Source: Impatiens glandulifera (taxonomy: Eukaryota > Streptophyta > Magnoliopsida > Ericales > Balsaminaceae). Taken from it: a DNA stretch of 64,000 nt. Below the pieces are notes generated by a model, which worked only from the letters and a program-made list of their open reading frames with translations, ran no database searches and had not been told where the DNA came from. The stretch lies in NCBI RefSeq assembly GCF_907164915.1, contig NC_061870.1, positions 27,813,348-27,877,347 of the forward strand, written 5' to 3'. A program made the translations under genes and the position numbers. Below are positions 35,801 through 48,381 of the stretch, piece after piece. Numbering within the stretch: position 1 is the first letter of the stretch; each line of letters begins with the position of its first letter.

Positions 35801-36370
35801 CCTGAATCAGACATGAATTGTGTGGACTACTTGTTTGAGGATTCAGAAAACGATTATTTTTGTCCTATTGGAGCCGGTTTGAGACCTGCACCCGATTCTG
35901 GGATTCATTTCGAACCTATTCGGGCTGGCGGTCAGTCGTCAAGTTCTGTAGTGGAAATGAAGTTTAATAATAATATGCCAGTTAAGTGGCAAAATGAAGC
36001 TTCTGGTAGTAATTGCCAAACTCGGGAATCTTCAATGATTACTCCGACAACTACTAGTAACATAAATTGGGGGCCCAATGAACAGCAGCAGGGATATATG
36101 AATCCTCATAACCCCATGGGTGGTGGTGGTGGTTGGGGATGGATGTCCCATGCAAATGGAAATGGAAATGGTAACATGAACATGATGGTGCGGGAGGAGA
36201 TCCCATCATCATCCATCATGAATAATTCTAGATCTTCTAGACCACATGACGGCTTTGGGAGTAAAAATTACTTCAGATCTCCTACTACAACAGAAGGGCA
36301 AAGAGTCTGTAGATTTTACGAGAATGGGCAATGTAAGAAGGGAGCTTTCTGTGAATACCTTCATCCATGA
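27799..36370 (+). CDS. PHD-SWIB-Plus3-GYF-CCCH chromatin protein (C3H44/NERD family), 10 exons, 1363 aa
   Basis: Exons: 27799-28136, 28237-28316, 29402-29586, 30353-31268, 31403-31530, 33213-33272, 33352-33402, 33511-33581, 34030-34184, 34263-36370. The total is 4092 nt, in frame. The start is the ATG of MEALEF; the frame reaches upstream only through TTG. Order of parts: AT-hook-like KKRGRPPSG (about 72-80); extended PHD finger (CFICFDGGNLVLCD, about 93-200); SWIB (about 316-400); Plus3 (about 456-610); GYF (about 792-846, GPFCLTLLRKW); one C-terminal CCCH finger (about 1341-1362, CRFYENGQCKKGAFCEYLH). This order is that of Arabidopsis NERD (At2g16485) and the shorter C3H44 (At3g51120). NERD links unmodified H3 and ARGONAUTE2 to DNA methylation. 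The length suits C3H44. The function is inferred from family. Intron 8 is of the rare AT-AC type. Confidence 0.92.
29178..29267. repeat. 45-bp tandem duplication in intron 2 of the C3H44-like gene
   Basis: TATTCCTTTACGGGTCAACT and the following bases up to CTGGATT occur twice with a 45-bp period (from about 29178 and from about 29223). The copies are almost identical, so the event is recent. Confidence 0.85.
32583..32655. repeat. 34-bp tandem duplication in intron 5 of the C3H44-like gene
   Basis: TTGTCACTGATGGATGTATA and the following T-run to ATG are repeated exactly with a 34-bp period, followed by a partial third copy (TTGTCATC). Confidence 0.9.
32791..32846. repeat. (AT)n microsatellite, about 56 bp, in intron 5 of the C3H44-like gene
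   Basis: Uninterrupted AT dinucleotides inside the 1682-bp intron 31531-33212. Confidence 0.95.
33582..34029 (+). other. U12-type (minor spliceosome) AT-AC intron, intron 8 of the C3H44-like gene
   Basis: The intron begins ATATCCTTAT, matching the U12 5' splice consensus ATATCCTTT at its first eight positions. It ends TGCCTTAACTGTCTTAC, which holds a branch site differing from TTCCTTAAC at one base, about 10 bases before the terminal AC. Exon 8 otherwise runs into an in-frame TAG (33598-33600) with no usable GT between. Joining 33581 to 34030 gives ...ENGQENK-LRDYVEKL..., continuing the conserved WLEIEVLRLNHLRD...LRxxVEKL pattern of the family in the correct phase. Confidence 0.85.
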
Positions 36371-37871
36371 GGTTAGGTTTTGCATTCTTCTTCTTCTTCT
36401 TATTATTACAATCAAATAAGCAAATATGTTGACAGTGTCTCTATTGTTGTTGTTGTAATGAAACAGAAGATGTTAAAGAGGCCAACCAACCAGCATAACG
36501 TAATTTTACCCTCCCCTGTCTCTTCCTGTCTTCTGCAACCCCAGTAGATGTGTATAATAGAAGAAGAAGAAGAAGAGCAAATCACCAGCTTTAGTATCTA
36601 GTAACCCAATGCCCCCTCTTCATTTTTCTCCAATATACTATTTTTGTATTAGTTTCTTGGATAATCCAACATCTCGACATGGAATTTACAGTTCCGCCTA
36701 AAGAATTTTTTGATTACAGCTCTCGGGGTTCATACTTTTTATTTTATTTGGATTATTCAATCTTAAAACTTTGTTTAAATGATCAATTAAGATTTCATAA
36801 ACTCATCTCTTCTAGCCTAGCTGAAAAAAGGATTGGATTATCTCCGACTCAATGAGGTTCTGAGTTCGAACTTATTTGATTTAGACAAGTAAGAGTTGGT
36901 TAATAGTATAAGACAGCCTAATTACTCATATAAGCTGGTTTCAGGTACCAAAAACATCTTCAATAGACAATGATACAATGATTGTTATGGTGTTTAACAA
37001 CTGGATCTTTAAACTCAATTCTATCTATCAGATTCTAGTGGTTCATACTCAACACCGTCTTCGATTATTCGCATTTCATCAATCTATTTAATCGCCACTA
37101 AATGGTGAAGTCAACATAAAAAATTGGATATCATTTTACCACTTTTCTGAATAAATATCAATACTTGATAAGCTTGTCATTGAATATATATATATTATGT
37201 ATAACTAAACCCAAAATTTGAAACATGTAACAACCATCAATTAAAAATGAAGTCAAAACCTAGACGGAAAATTCAATAATAAAAAAAGACATTAGTTAAG
37301 GTCCACTGGAGTCTTATTTATATAAATAAAGTTAAGCATGTATTATTTTATTGTTAATCCAACTAAAAAAAAGGCATTCCTTATCTGCTTTCTATATGTT
37401 GCCTAAAAAATCCCAAATTGTAGATTTCATATCCGCACATTCCTTTGTTATTTTATCACTTTTTGGATGAAATTATATTATAATAGTTGATGAATTGATA
37501 ACCTAGCTACTAAATTAATGAAATAGTACCATTGACAAGAGTTGAAAAAACCCTAAAATTAAACAGATATTATTAAAAACAGAACAATATTACATTTAAT
37601 ATATTTCATGAAACGTGTGATTTGTGAATGAGAGAATATATTATTTATTACATCCTACCAAATCATGTCAACACCATGTAAAACAAGCCCAAAAAAAATA
37701 CAAATTTTGCATATTCACATGACATTATAAAATTGAAGGACTTGATGATAATTTTCTCCAATTTAGATATCCCTTCAATTATTATTTTTTTTCTCTCCAA
37801 AATAAACTAATAATTAAGTTTCATATTAATCACGACTTGATCATATACTTAAGGGTGTACTAATTGTAGGT
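36371..37871. other. Tail-to-tail spacer between the C3H44-like gene and CYP84A
   Basis: 36371-36700 is probably the 3' UTR of the C3H44-like gene: TC/GAA repeats and more balanced composition. 36813-36871 has weak A-box and B-box-like motifs (TAGCCTAGCTG, GAGTTCGAACT) that could be a SINE remnant. The rest is AT-rich. No gene is seen. Confidence 0.45.
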
Positions 37872-40561
37872 TCAATAAATGGGACACATAAGTCGTGGGG
37901 ATGGGACCGCAACGAGTCGGGTGGCCCTTGGAGCGGTCAACCCGAATACATCGGTCATATCCAACTCACTTGGTTTCATCCCATCCGGTAATTCCCAAGT
38001 AAACCCATGAAGTAGATTAGCCACGGCCATTTCAAGAGCATAAAGTCCCAACTGCATTCCCGGGCAAGACCTCCGACCCGACCCGAATGGTATAAATTCA
38101 AAATGATTCCCCTTAAAGTCCGGAACATTCTCTTCGAGGAACCGAGATGGACGGAAAGTATCCGGGTCGGACCATGAGTTCGGATCCCGCCCAATTGCAT
38201 ACGCGTTGATCATGACCCGACACTTGGCGGGGATCCGGTAACCGGATACCTCCGTCTCCACCGCAGTCTCGTGGAGGAGGAGGGGGATAGGTGGGTGGAG
38301 ACGGAGAGTCTCTTTGATAACACATTTTAGGAATGTGAGTTTTTCGAGGTCCGATTCGGTCACACGACGGTCCAACCCGACTACATTGGTTAACTCTTGT
38401 TGTGCCTTTTTTAAATCTTCCGGGCTTTTCATCAGCTCCGACAAACTCCACTCTATGGCCGACGCAACCGTCTCAGTTCCACCAAACATCACGTCCTGAC
38501 AAAACATTAAACATTTTGTTTTATTAAGAATCTTTGGATAAACACATGAATTTTGAATTTATCATAGAAAAATTAAACAGAACCATACTTTTCAACTGAA
38601 AGAATTTTCATAGTTATATAAATTTCAACAGTAGACTAATAATAAGTAATAACACTCAAGAAAATACAAATATATATATTTAAGGACCATCAATAATAGA
38701 CCTATTAATCTATTATAATTTATAAATGAACTTATATGTGAGTGAAAGTAAATTAAAATCAAAGAATAAGTCCATTTAGAGAATCATGTTTAATTTAAAC
38801 TAAATATCTTTAAAATGAAATTTAATAGGCTGGCAACAATCAACAATCAACAATCGTCGACAATAATAAGGACCACCCTTCAACAATTAATTACAAGTAC
38901 CAACATTATAGACCAATTAATAATTCATTGTATACATACTTGTTTTTCCAAAAAGGAAAACGTTATATTTATTGGCCATCATTAGACCTAACTACCAATC
39001 TCATATGACATATTATTATTTTTAGTTAAAATTAAATGTTATAGTTAAAATTTAAAAAATGCCATGACAATTAAAGTGTCAATGATCTTATCTTATACAC
39101 TAAAAGTCCATCGTATTCAAATTTTACTAAAAACACTAATAAAAATGAGCTCGTATTATTATTCCATAATGATAAAAACACAGTTTAAAATTTTGAAAAT
39201 TTAAGTTGTTAATAAAATAAACATTTATAATTTAAAAGAAAAATAATTAAATTTAAACCCATACTAATCTGAGCTGTTATTTAATAAAAAAAAAGTTTTA
39301 AGGAGAGACATATATTATAACAAGTCACAAAGCAGTAATTTTTTTTACTATAAAAATGTTTTATAGATCAAAACAATAAAATTTAATATTTTTTTATATG
39401 AATAGAAATTCAAATTAGATATTTAATAAACTAAATGTCAGGCTCTTTTGCTACATGTTTTATTAATGTACAAATTAATAGATTGCCTCGATCTGGCGTG
39501 TAGGCTTAATATATATGATCTTATATAAACCCAAATTAATTAGTTTGGTTAATGGTTAAATAATTTGGAGTAGGTGACATGCACACAACCCCTTACCAAA
39601 TGAAATAATATTATTAAAATGAAATAATTACCATTATGATGGCCTTAATGTTCTCTCTTGTAAGACTGATGGAGTTTTGTAAATCTTCGGATTCGGATGT
39701 TTTAGCATCGTCGCTATAAAACGCTACCAAGTCATCCACCATATCCGGGTCGGACTCATGTTCGTCCTCCTTTCGGGCCATATGATCGTCGATGATGTGA
39801 TCAATAAACTTGTCGAGCGAAGCCCTAGCCTTTTTCAACCTATCGTTTAGCCTTTGCGGGTCGACCCATGTGAGTGAAGGGATGAAATCCGCGATATTAA
39901 ATGCTCCGAACAATTTCGAGAATTCTTGTAGTATCTTAATGAAGTCGTCCCGACCCGAGTTGGAGCTCGTTCCGAAAGCTGCCCGGTAAATGATATCCCG
40001 GGTCAGGACGAACACCAACTCACCGAGGTTAACTGCGGAGCCCGTCTCGGATGCTACCGTTCTCATCATGCGGTCAACCTCATCTCTAACCGACTCCCAA
40101 GACTCTGCGCGTTTGCGGCTGAAGAGTCGCATGACGCAGAGTTTTCGCATCTGACGCCAGAACGGGCCGTAATGGGCGAAAGCCATGTCGGCCCGGTCGT
40201 AAGTGAGGTAGGAGATTGCGATGGTAGCCGGCCGGTTGGAGAAAATGTTATCTTGGGCTTGGAGGACTTGTTTGGCGACATCCGAGGAGGAAACCGCAAT
40301 CATGTGTAGATATCCCATTTTCATGTGGAAAAGGCCACCATATTTCTTGGATAATTTGAAAAGACCACGGTGAGTGAGTTGGTCCATTAACATCATGTTA
40401 CCGATGAACGGGAGGCCTCGAGGCCCCGGAGGGTACGGGAGTTTGGGGCGGAGACGAGAAAAAAGGGAAAGGAAAAAGAAAAGAGAAACGAGACTAATGA
40501 AAAGGGTGATGGGTAATGGTTGTTGATTTAGGGTTTGGAGAATGATATTGAAGAATTCCAT
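37872..40561 (-). CDS. F5H: Ferulate 5-hydroxylase, cytochrome P450 CYP84A, 2 exons, 517 aa
   Basis: Exons 40561-39632 and 38495-37872 (1554 nt) are split by a 1136-bp GT-AG intron. The protein has an N-terminal membrane anchor (about 16-36), the PYPPGPRGLPFIGN hinge, I-helix FGGTETVA (start of exon 2), KETLR (ExxR), PSRFLE and the haem loop FGSGRRSCPG with the ligand Cys near residue 455. The length and long stretches (FSNRPATIAISYLTYDRADM, SELDMTDVFGLTAP) match Arabidopsis FAH1/F5H (At4g36220, 520 aa). F5H is an ER enzyme that hydroxylates coniferaldehyde, coniferyl alcohol and ferulate at C5, committing lignin and phenolics to the syringyl/sinapate branch. All catalytic motifs are intact. 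The closest alternative is a CYP84A paralogue with altered substrate use (as Arabidopsis CYP84A4), which sequence alone does not exclude. Confidence 0.95.
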
Positions 40562-40628
40562 TGTAATTTAGTTATGAAGCAATAACTCAAAGAATTTTGC
40601 TACTTGTAATGGATACATATTGATGGGC

Positions 40629-40640
40629 TTTATATATATA
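40629..40640 (-). promoter_or_regulatory. TATA box of the F5H gene
   Basis: On the minus strand, CTATATATATAAAGCCC lies about 70-80 bases before the ATG at 40561, which places transcription start near 40600-40610 and gives a leader of about 45 bases. I saw no clear AC element (ACC[TA]ACC type) in the 150 bases above it. Confidence 0.6.
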
Positions 40641-42714
40641 GAAGTTGGTCACCAATTAGCTTACTTCTACTTTCTATTACAACAAGTTCACACTTTATTT
40701 TCAATTTCTCTCTTGAAAGGGACATGAGGAGAGAGAAGTCATAACTAGCATTAATTTTTAGTTTTAATTAAATTTGTATTAAAATTTTCAAAGTGGCGTG
40801 AAAATATGTGTATGTAAAGCCGTGATATTAATATATATAGTACATAAAAATAAACAATATTTGAAAAACATAAAATAAAATTAATCATGTTTGTATACAA
40901 ATTAATGTTTATAGTATTTTACAGGTTGTTATTCATTTTTATTTATCACATATGTTCTTGATCATATATAACACAAGACAAGACAAATGATATCATAATT
41001 TGAACTGAGTTTTTCATTATTTAGTTGTGACTTGTGAATATTTGGATCAATGAAATAAATTATATATTTTCAAAAAAAGAATAATAATTATGTTTGTTAG
41101 AAAAGATTGATAAAAAACATATAGAATTTATCCAAAGATTTATAATTTTTTTTTTTCATTTACTCTCCCCTTTAAAAAAAAGCCATCTAATTCAATAATA
41201 TTTTTTATACTAAATAAAAACCAAATTATTTTTAATTTTTACTTTAATAATTTTAAAAAATGATTGTGATTGTATTAGTCATATACTCATAATGACAAAA
41301 TTATAAAACTTCTAAATAATCTTAATTACAATCATTACTTTGTTATATAGAAATATAGAAAATTATAAATTATTAAATATTTCAAATTAAAAAAAATATA
41401 CATTAATCACATATATAAACTATTCAAACTAAATATATTCAAGTCCATGTAACATCTCATTTCTCAATCTTCACAATTCATCACAACTAAATTTTTTTTT
41501 TTTTAAATTAGATAACACAATTATAATTCAATTGTCAAATAATTTTACATAAAAGATCAAAGATTTTATCATTTTTTATTTATTTATTACGTGCCCTCAC
41601 TCTTGAGTAATAATTGAATCCGTAATATTTGTTCTCTTAATCCCGATAAATAAATTTGGGTTAAAAAAAACTGAGATTTGATTAATTTTCTTTTAAATGT
41701 GACCTCATGAGAAATTTGGTTTTAATTTTCTATAATTGTTGGCACGGACGGGGCATGCTTTCTTAACCTACCAATATTAATATTAAGCTCAAGAGAATTT
41801 CCAATTTAAATTTGTCACTATCAAAGATAATATATATTTTTGTTTATAAATGACTGTGAGTAAATGATCATATATCGTTTATACAACTTATTCTAATTAA
41901 TATTTTATAAAAATAATTCATTTAATTCAGAAAAAAATTGTATGAAAAAGTCAAGCCTAGCTAGTTAAGTTGACCAGTCAAGGGGATGCATGGTATGTAT
42001 TATTTTTTTTTTCAAATTTTCACATGTACGGTGCACCCGTAAATATTGAACTATATAACATGTTATATGACTATTTTTTATTGCACTATAATTATGTCAT
42101 TATTACCATTATCATATTTTAAAATGAAATATTCTCATTAAAAACATAATTGAAGTATTAGTTAAACACAAGTATTGGAGATTTGTATTAATTTGTCTTA
42201 ATTTCATTTTCAACTTAACATATTAAATTATTTTGACATTGTACAACTTAAACACTCAATCCCTTTAATTTAATTAATCTTTTCTACCAGTAAATTTTCA
42301 GCCTATTATATGTTGAGGTATCTTCTTTGTTATTTTTTTTTTCAAATAATATTTATTTTACATTGAAACATTAAAGAATTTATCAATTAGTTTAATACAG
42401 AGAAATTAAATATCGAATTCAAATAAAATAAAACTTGCTTCCAGCATTATTTCCCTAATATTTTGGTCTTTTAATTATACATATTTAATAATAAAATACA
42501 ATATTATAGTTTTTTCCTTTAGTTATTGAATATCATTTGTTTTTGTAGTTTTTGTAGAAAATAATTTAATGATAATTACTTAAAATAAATAGTTACAAAT
42601 AAAAAAATAAATTAATTTGTAATATAATATCAACAAAATTTAAATATCTAAATGAGAATTTATATCTTAAATAATATAACAAATTTACAAGAATTAAAAT
42701 TTTAATGAATAAGT

Positions 42715-43065
42715 TCCAACAATCTTGTAATTAATTATTAATAGTGATTCTATAATGATGAGCGATAAAGTAGAGCAAATTTATACCAATCAATCTAATA
42801 GCGAAAAAATTATGAGCGGCATTAAAAATTATCCTTAACCAAGAGTCGGTATATAAGCAATGTCGGAAAATGTTTTTCCAAGTAATAACTCTAGATGAAT
42901 TTCAATGTCTTTTTTTTATAATAAAAAAAACTCTTGATATAATAACTTCATCTACTTTGTTATTAAGAAGGTCGAACACGGACTTGAGAAATGATCACCA
43001 ATATAAACAATAAACGACTCAATATCATTTTAAAGTATTATTCCGATTAAAAAAGTATAACATCA
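42715..43065 (+). repeat. Diverged dispersed repeat, copy A
   Basis: Blocks such as ATTATGAGCGGCATTAAAAA, GGTCGAACACGGACTTGAGA and AAGTATTATTCCGATTA occur in the same order in copy B (46925-47420) with substitutions and indels. The class is unknown; an old LTR or other transposon remnant is likely. Confidence 0.4.
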
Positions 43066-45053
43066 AATTAATATGAGTAGCGAAAAGAATATATATATAT
43101 CAAAGTCTCAAATTTTCAACATCTAAAAAATGATTTAGAAAACTCCAAAGAAAGATTTATAGTGTTAGTATTTTTTAATCTTTCGAAAATGAAGATATGC
43201 AAATTTGGGATATTTATTATGGATTCGTAAAGAATTTGTTGATATTTAAAATAAATCATTTAAGTTAAATCGTTTTCAAATCAATTCCCACCAAATTTTG
43301 TCGTGCTTCTATTACCCTTGCCTCTGGCCTACTATAGTTAAATCTGCATTTATTTTTAACAAAACATTAATATAGCTTTTGAGTTCTAAACTGAATTTTA
43401 ATTAATTAAAAAAATAATCTATCTATTTTGAGCACTATTTTGAGTAGGATTTTCACCATATCCTTGTATATCCTTATAGATGTACAATTAATTTGGTCCT
43501 GTTTGGAGTGGGTAGGTGGGGAATAAATTTGTGTTACATACAAATAAAAAAATAAAAAAATGTTATCTAGCACCTAGCAATTTAAAAATAGCTTCAATTA
43601 ATGAAATTAACCGCATAATAATTTAACCGAAAATATGTGGTGGCAGTTGACAAGTAGCTTCTTCCCATTTAATTGAAAATAAACTAATAATAAATGTATC
43701 CATCAATCCGTCCTCTCACGGTATTGTAGCTAGAAGTTTCAAAATACCACAAAATAAAATTAAATAAAATAAGATATTTACATTTTATTAAAAAGACAAT
43801 TAGAGCAATAACAAAAAGTTAAGACCAACAACAAAGGCAAATAACCTCAATTAATTTCTAGATTTTGCAATAAAAATATTTTGTTTTTTCTCTTCTGAAT
43901 TTTGTTTTTTTTCTCTTCTGTATTTTGTTTGTTTCTCAGTGGTTACTTTTCTTAGTATTATCATTTTTAGATTTAAATAATCTGAAAATCACATCTTCAC
44001 CAATTGAAAATGATTTATCAGAAAGCTTTTATAAGTATTTTTTTTTTAATATAATTTGTATAAGCTTCTTATAGTAATATATATTGATGGTCAATTTTTA
44101 ATAGTCTATTTTACAACTTTATTATCACTTAAAAATATTTAATAGAATTTTTCTGATTGATTTGTTCGTCTTACTTTATTTGGTCATATATTGTTTTACA
44201 GTTTACATAAAAAATTACATAATTATTGAATCTACACAATTAAAATTTAAATTTCGCAAATTAATCCTATTATAGAACATTTAAATTCTAATATGGTTGT
44301 TTAAATTTTATGATTTTATGTTTTTTAATTTGTTACTTAATTTTTCATATTTAAATTAAAGTTTAACTTCTTATTAAATAAATAAAAAATACAATTCTAA
44401 AGTGTGGAAACAAGTTTAAAGAACAAAAAAATGATACATCAATAAATAAATAATACTTAATTTTATGTTGTAAAGTTTTTGAAAATCGAACTCCTAATTT
44501 TGTTTCTAAGTACATATATCTCTTACTTAATATATTAGTGAATTAAGTTAATGTAAAAAGTAATGTTTTTTTAAAACATAATAATATCTTATTATATAAT
44601 AATATAATTAATAATAATGAAAATTCATTATTTCAGTGATAGAGTCATGCGTTGAGTTTTCATATACCGACTAATTCAAACAAAATATATTAATATTAAC
44701 TCTCACAAAGTTTAAAAAAAATGCGTTGAGTTTTCTTATATAATTGTTATTTTTCCCATCAATAACAAGTTTAACAGCAATTAAATTATCTTGTCTTTAA
44801 ATAATCAGTCGGTATTATAATATTTAGAGCATTTTCTAATTACAGTATTAGAGGAGACTTAATACTAATATTATAAATTAACCCTTTAAGCCGTTATTAA
44901 TAATGTAGAATTCTCAAGAAATGCAATAAAGAAATTAATGATTCATAATCAGTTTTTAGTTGATCTTCCAAAACTAAATGCAAAACTTTATTAAGTTAAA
45001 TGTATCGGTATATATTTTGTGGGTTCTCTAAATTTTGTCATGATTTCTACATG

Positions 45054-45205
45054 TTCTCGTTAAAATTTAAAATTTACGAGCTCGATAATTTATTTAGTAA
45101 CATTTTTTTATTTTTATTTTTTTTTCTTTTAATGTCATAATTTTTCGTTGTGTTTATACGATTTTATTTCATTTTTAATATAAATATACCTTCTTAAAAA
45201 AATAA
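45054..45205 (+). mobile_element. LINE 3' tail, second copy
   Basis: AATTTACGAGCTCGATAATT followed by TATTTAGTAAC and a T-rich stretch ending in ACCTTC and A-runs matches the tail of the LINE relic at 839-960 in the same orientation. Upstream of 45054 the match fades, so this copy is 5'-truncated, as is usual for LINEs. Confidence 0.6.
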
Positions 45206-46924
45206 AAAAATAGAAATCTAGCCTATAAGCATTTGATATTTTTCTTAGTAATAATAACAATTATTTTAATTTATTTTTTGAATTTAATAAACTAACATAA
45301 CTCCGACTCTTAAACACTATTTAAGAGGCCCGATTTTTATAGCTTGAACTATTCTAGTAGGTCATTATGTAATATTGTATTTAAGAGCCGCAGGTCCACA
45401 CATACACTAAAATGTGTCTAAAGCATTTCTTAGCTAGCTAACCTCTTATATATTATTAATGAATATTGTTTGGCAACAATTTTCTTATTTTCAAAGTGTA
45501 ATGGGACCATATAAATTTATTACTAGAAAGTTGTGTACCAAATTAATATTCAAAGATTAAAAAACATGTAACAAATAACAATCACATCATAATTATTTGC
45601 TCGAAATAAAAACGAATAAAAAATAGAAAGAAAAAAAGTTATTTACATATATATACGAAATTTATACTTTTTTGAAATGATAAAAAAAAAATTGTCCATA
45701 TTACAAAATATTATATCCTGCTGAACAGTAGTACAATGTTAGTTCAAAACAAATAAAATGTAAGAATATTGAAGAGGACTAAAAAAACTGACAATTTAGA
45801 TAAATGATTATTTTTGTACATACTCTTTCATATCTCACTTAATTATTTTTCACATCTTTTTTTTATATATATTTTTCCTTCCCAACTTCCACTTTAAATT
45901 AAATTGTTTGTTTATGCAAAAGAAGATTACAGAAGGTACTAGTAACGCAGTATATATATATATATTTTAACTTGGCGTAACAATGAGGAAAATAAACAAC
46001 TTCATAATTCGTAGTCTGACCCTTAAGGAATATTATATGATCTATAAATGAATGAAACACAAAATCCAAGAAGTAAAAAATTGACAAATTAAGCCTATAT
46101 GATGTAATATTTGATATGATCAATCGTTAATGATGGATAGATTAGATTAATTAAGACATCATTATCTTGTTAGGTCTTAGGTGGTGATCGATGTTCCAAA
46201 CTCATCTCTCAGAAAGTTTTAAAATGCCTTTCTTATGTGCTGACAAATTTTGTAGGTAATTAATTAATATATATATATATATATATATAATCTTCGTGAT
46301 TAATTAATTATTTCATTTTTAACTTAGGCCTGAAATCCACAGAATTATGAATCAGTGGAACTAATTTTTCACCCTATTTTTTGTCTAGTAACTATATATG
46401 AAATAATGAAGACTGTTTTACTTTTAACATAACAATGTAACTAACCCGGTGATATATTAAGCAAAAAGAGTATTCTTTTAAGATCCTAAAATAAAGTAAG
46501 AAGTCATATCACTTTTGAAAATAAAAATTCAAGATAAGGAAAATAAAATTTGTTCACAAGTTTAGCTGGTTAAGAATATATAGTACAATCATTATAATTA
46601 TAGTATATACATTGCTGGTGGTTTGATATCTAAGCACGCGAAAAAATATTTTTATTGTTTATTTTATTTTATGTTATTTTCAATAAATATAATAGTTTTA
46701 TATTATCATTTAATAAAAATAACTTAGTCTATTTTGTTAGGCATGATATTAATGTGTGATTTATTGTTGACCATGACTAAGATTTTTTAAATTAAATTAG
46801 GAATTATCTATAAAATTGATTAGTAAGTAATAATACAAAATAATATTTATAAAATCAAAATAAATAATTGATGATTTATATATCAAATTATATGAATAAT
46901 TTATCAAAAAAAATTCTAACGAAA

Positions 46925-47420
46925 AAGATTCAACGATCATGTAATTAAGTTGTTGAAGTCACTTTAACGACGAACTCATTGAGTTAATGAACGATGAGTG
47001 TTAAAACTTAGATGTAGAGCAAGCCGCGAATCAATGAAACGATGTCAGAAGAATCTCTACAAAATATTATGAGCAACAATTAAAATTATCTTTAATCAAA
47101 GGTCAGTAAATAACGCTGAAAAATGTCAGGCTATACTATAATTGATAATCTATCTATATTGTCGAAATAGTGAGAAACTTTTACAAATCATGGAAAAATA
47201 CTCGTATAAGAGTATTTTCATATAAAATATTAGTTTTGTTAACTCCTTATTGAAAAATAGAAAATTAACTTAGACGTCCAATTATTTTGCCTCATTGGTT
47301 GCTAAGGAGGAGAAGGACACGGATTTAAGAAAGGATCATCAACACAATCAGAGGGTATGAGCAACAAACTACCTACCAACAATTAATAGTATTATTCGAA
47401 TTATAAAAATTCAAAATAAA
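46925..47420 (+). repeat. Diverged dispersed repeat, copy B
   Basis: Shares ordered blocks with copy A (ATTATGAGCAACAATTAAAA, GAAGGACACGGATTTAAGAA, AGTATTATTCGAATTA). The two copies lie about 4.2 kb apart in the same orientation. Confidence 0.4.
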
Positions 47421-47978
47421 AATTTGATCTGACTAGGTGCCAAATCGAACAAAATATAATTTCAACTCAAATATAAGTGATGAAATAAAAACAATGCACT
47501 CTATAATGCTAAAAGGCACTCCGATACTAGAAAAGTCATTGAAGAGATAAAAAGAACAAAATTCGTTTGAGGAAGAACAAACTAATCAAACATTATTTCA
47601 ATCCTTTTTATTCATTACAAGGACTAGTTGCATAATTGGATATTATCTAAAAACACATTTATGTAAGAGAGACGAATCCATAAATTCGAGTTTTAAGGTG
47701 GTTTTAAAAAAATAACAAACAATTATGAATAAAACGAGTTAATAAACATAAGTTTTGCCCCTTTTTTTATGAATGGTAAAATTAAATTGAAAAATCTTAA
47801 GAATTAAAAGTTATGTCACATTTCTACCGTAAAAAAAAATGAAGTGAACTTCAACGCATCTTAGCCCTAACATAAATCCACCCGGTATGTAATCCAACAA
47901 TCCTATGGAACAACATTAGAGGAGTAGAATCTAATACATTTATGAGTTGCAAATTTTGTTCGTTTTCTTTTTAATTTG

Positions 47979-48381
47979 TGATGCAGCGTGCGTGGCTAGG
48001 ATGAACCTTTATCAAGATTCGTTGATTCTTACGAATACCGAAAGTCGATAGATATTGAGGAAACCTCGTTTTCTGATTAATAATCTTCCCATCACAAAGT
48101 GTTTTAAGATTCTTTAAATACTCAAACCCTAGCTTGCAAAAGAAATAAACAACTTTTAATAAATTGCAAAAAACACTCGAAACTAATAAAAATGCGATTT
48201 GAGCCCCTAAACGTCGTCAGATGGCTTTAAACCATCATACCTCATGGCAAAGCCATGACTTCTTCACAGCACCACGTTTCCGCCCGAAAAACACTAGGCA
48301 ATCGTCGAAATCTGACACTTGCGAGATATTTTCGGATGCTGCAACTTTCGCATAAACGCCTCTTCGACTCGCACCGCATCA
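47979..48381 (-). repeat. 3' LTR of the Ty3/gypsy element
   Basis: 403 bp with TGATG...CATCA ends. It contains the last 88 nt of the pol frame and two adjacent hairpins (48220-48236 and 48243-48257). Confidence 0.95.

Larger units (their letters stand above)
40650..47978. other. AT-rich intergenic DNA, 7.3 kb, with decayed repeats
   Basis: No coding exon is supported. Recognisable pieces are a LINE tail copy at about 45054-45205, a pair of diverged direct repeats at about 42715-43065 and 46925-47420, and an AT microsatellite at 46267-46288. The remainder is AT-rich with poly-A/T runs. Confidence 0.5.

Noticed and set aside
36813..36871. Possible tRNA gene
   Set aside because: Only loose A-box and B-box resemblance; no cloverleaf stems can be paired. 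At most a SINE remnant.
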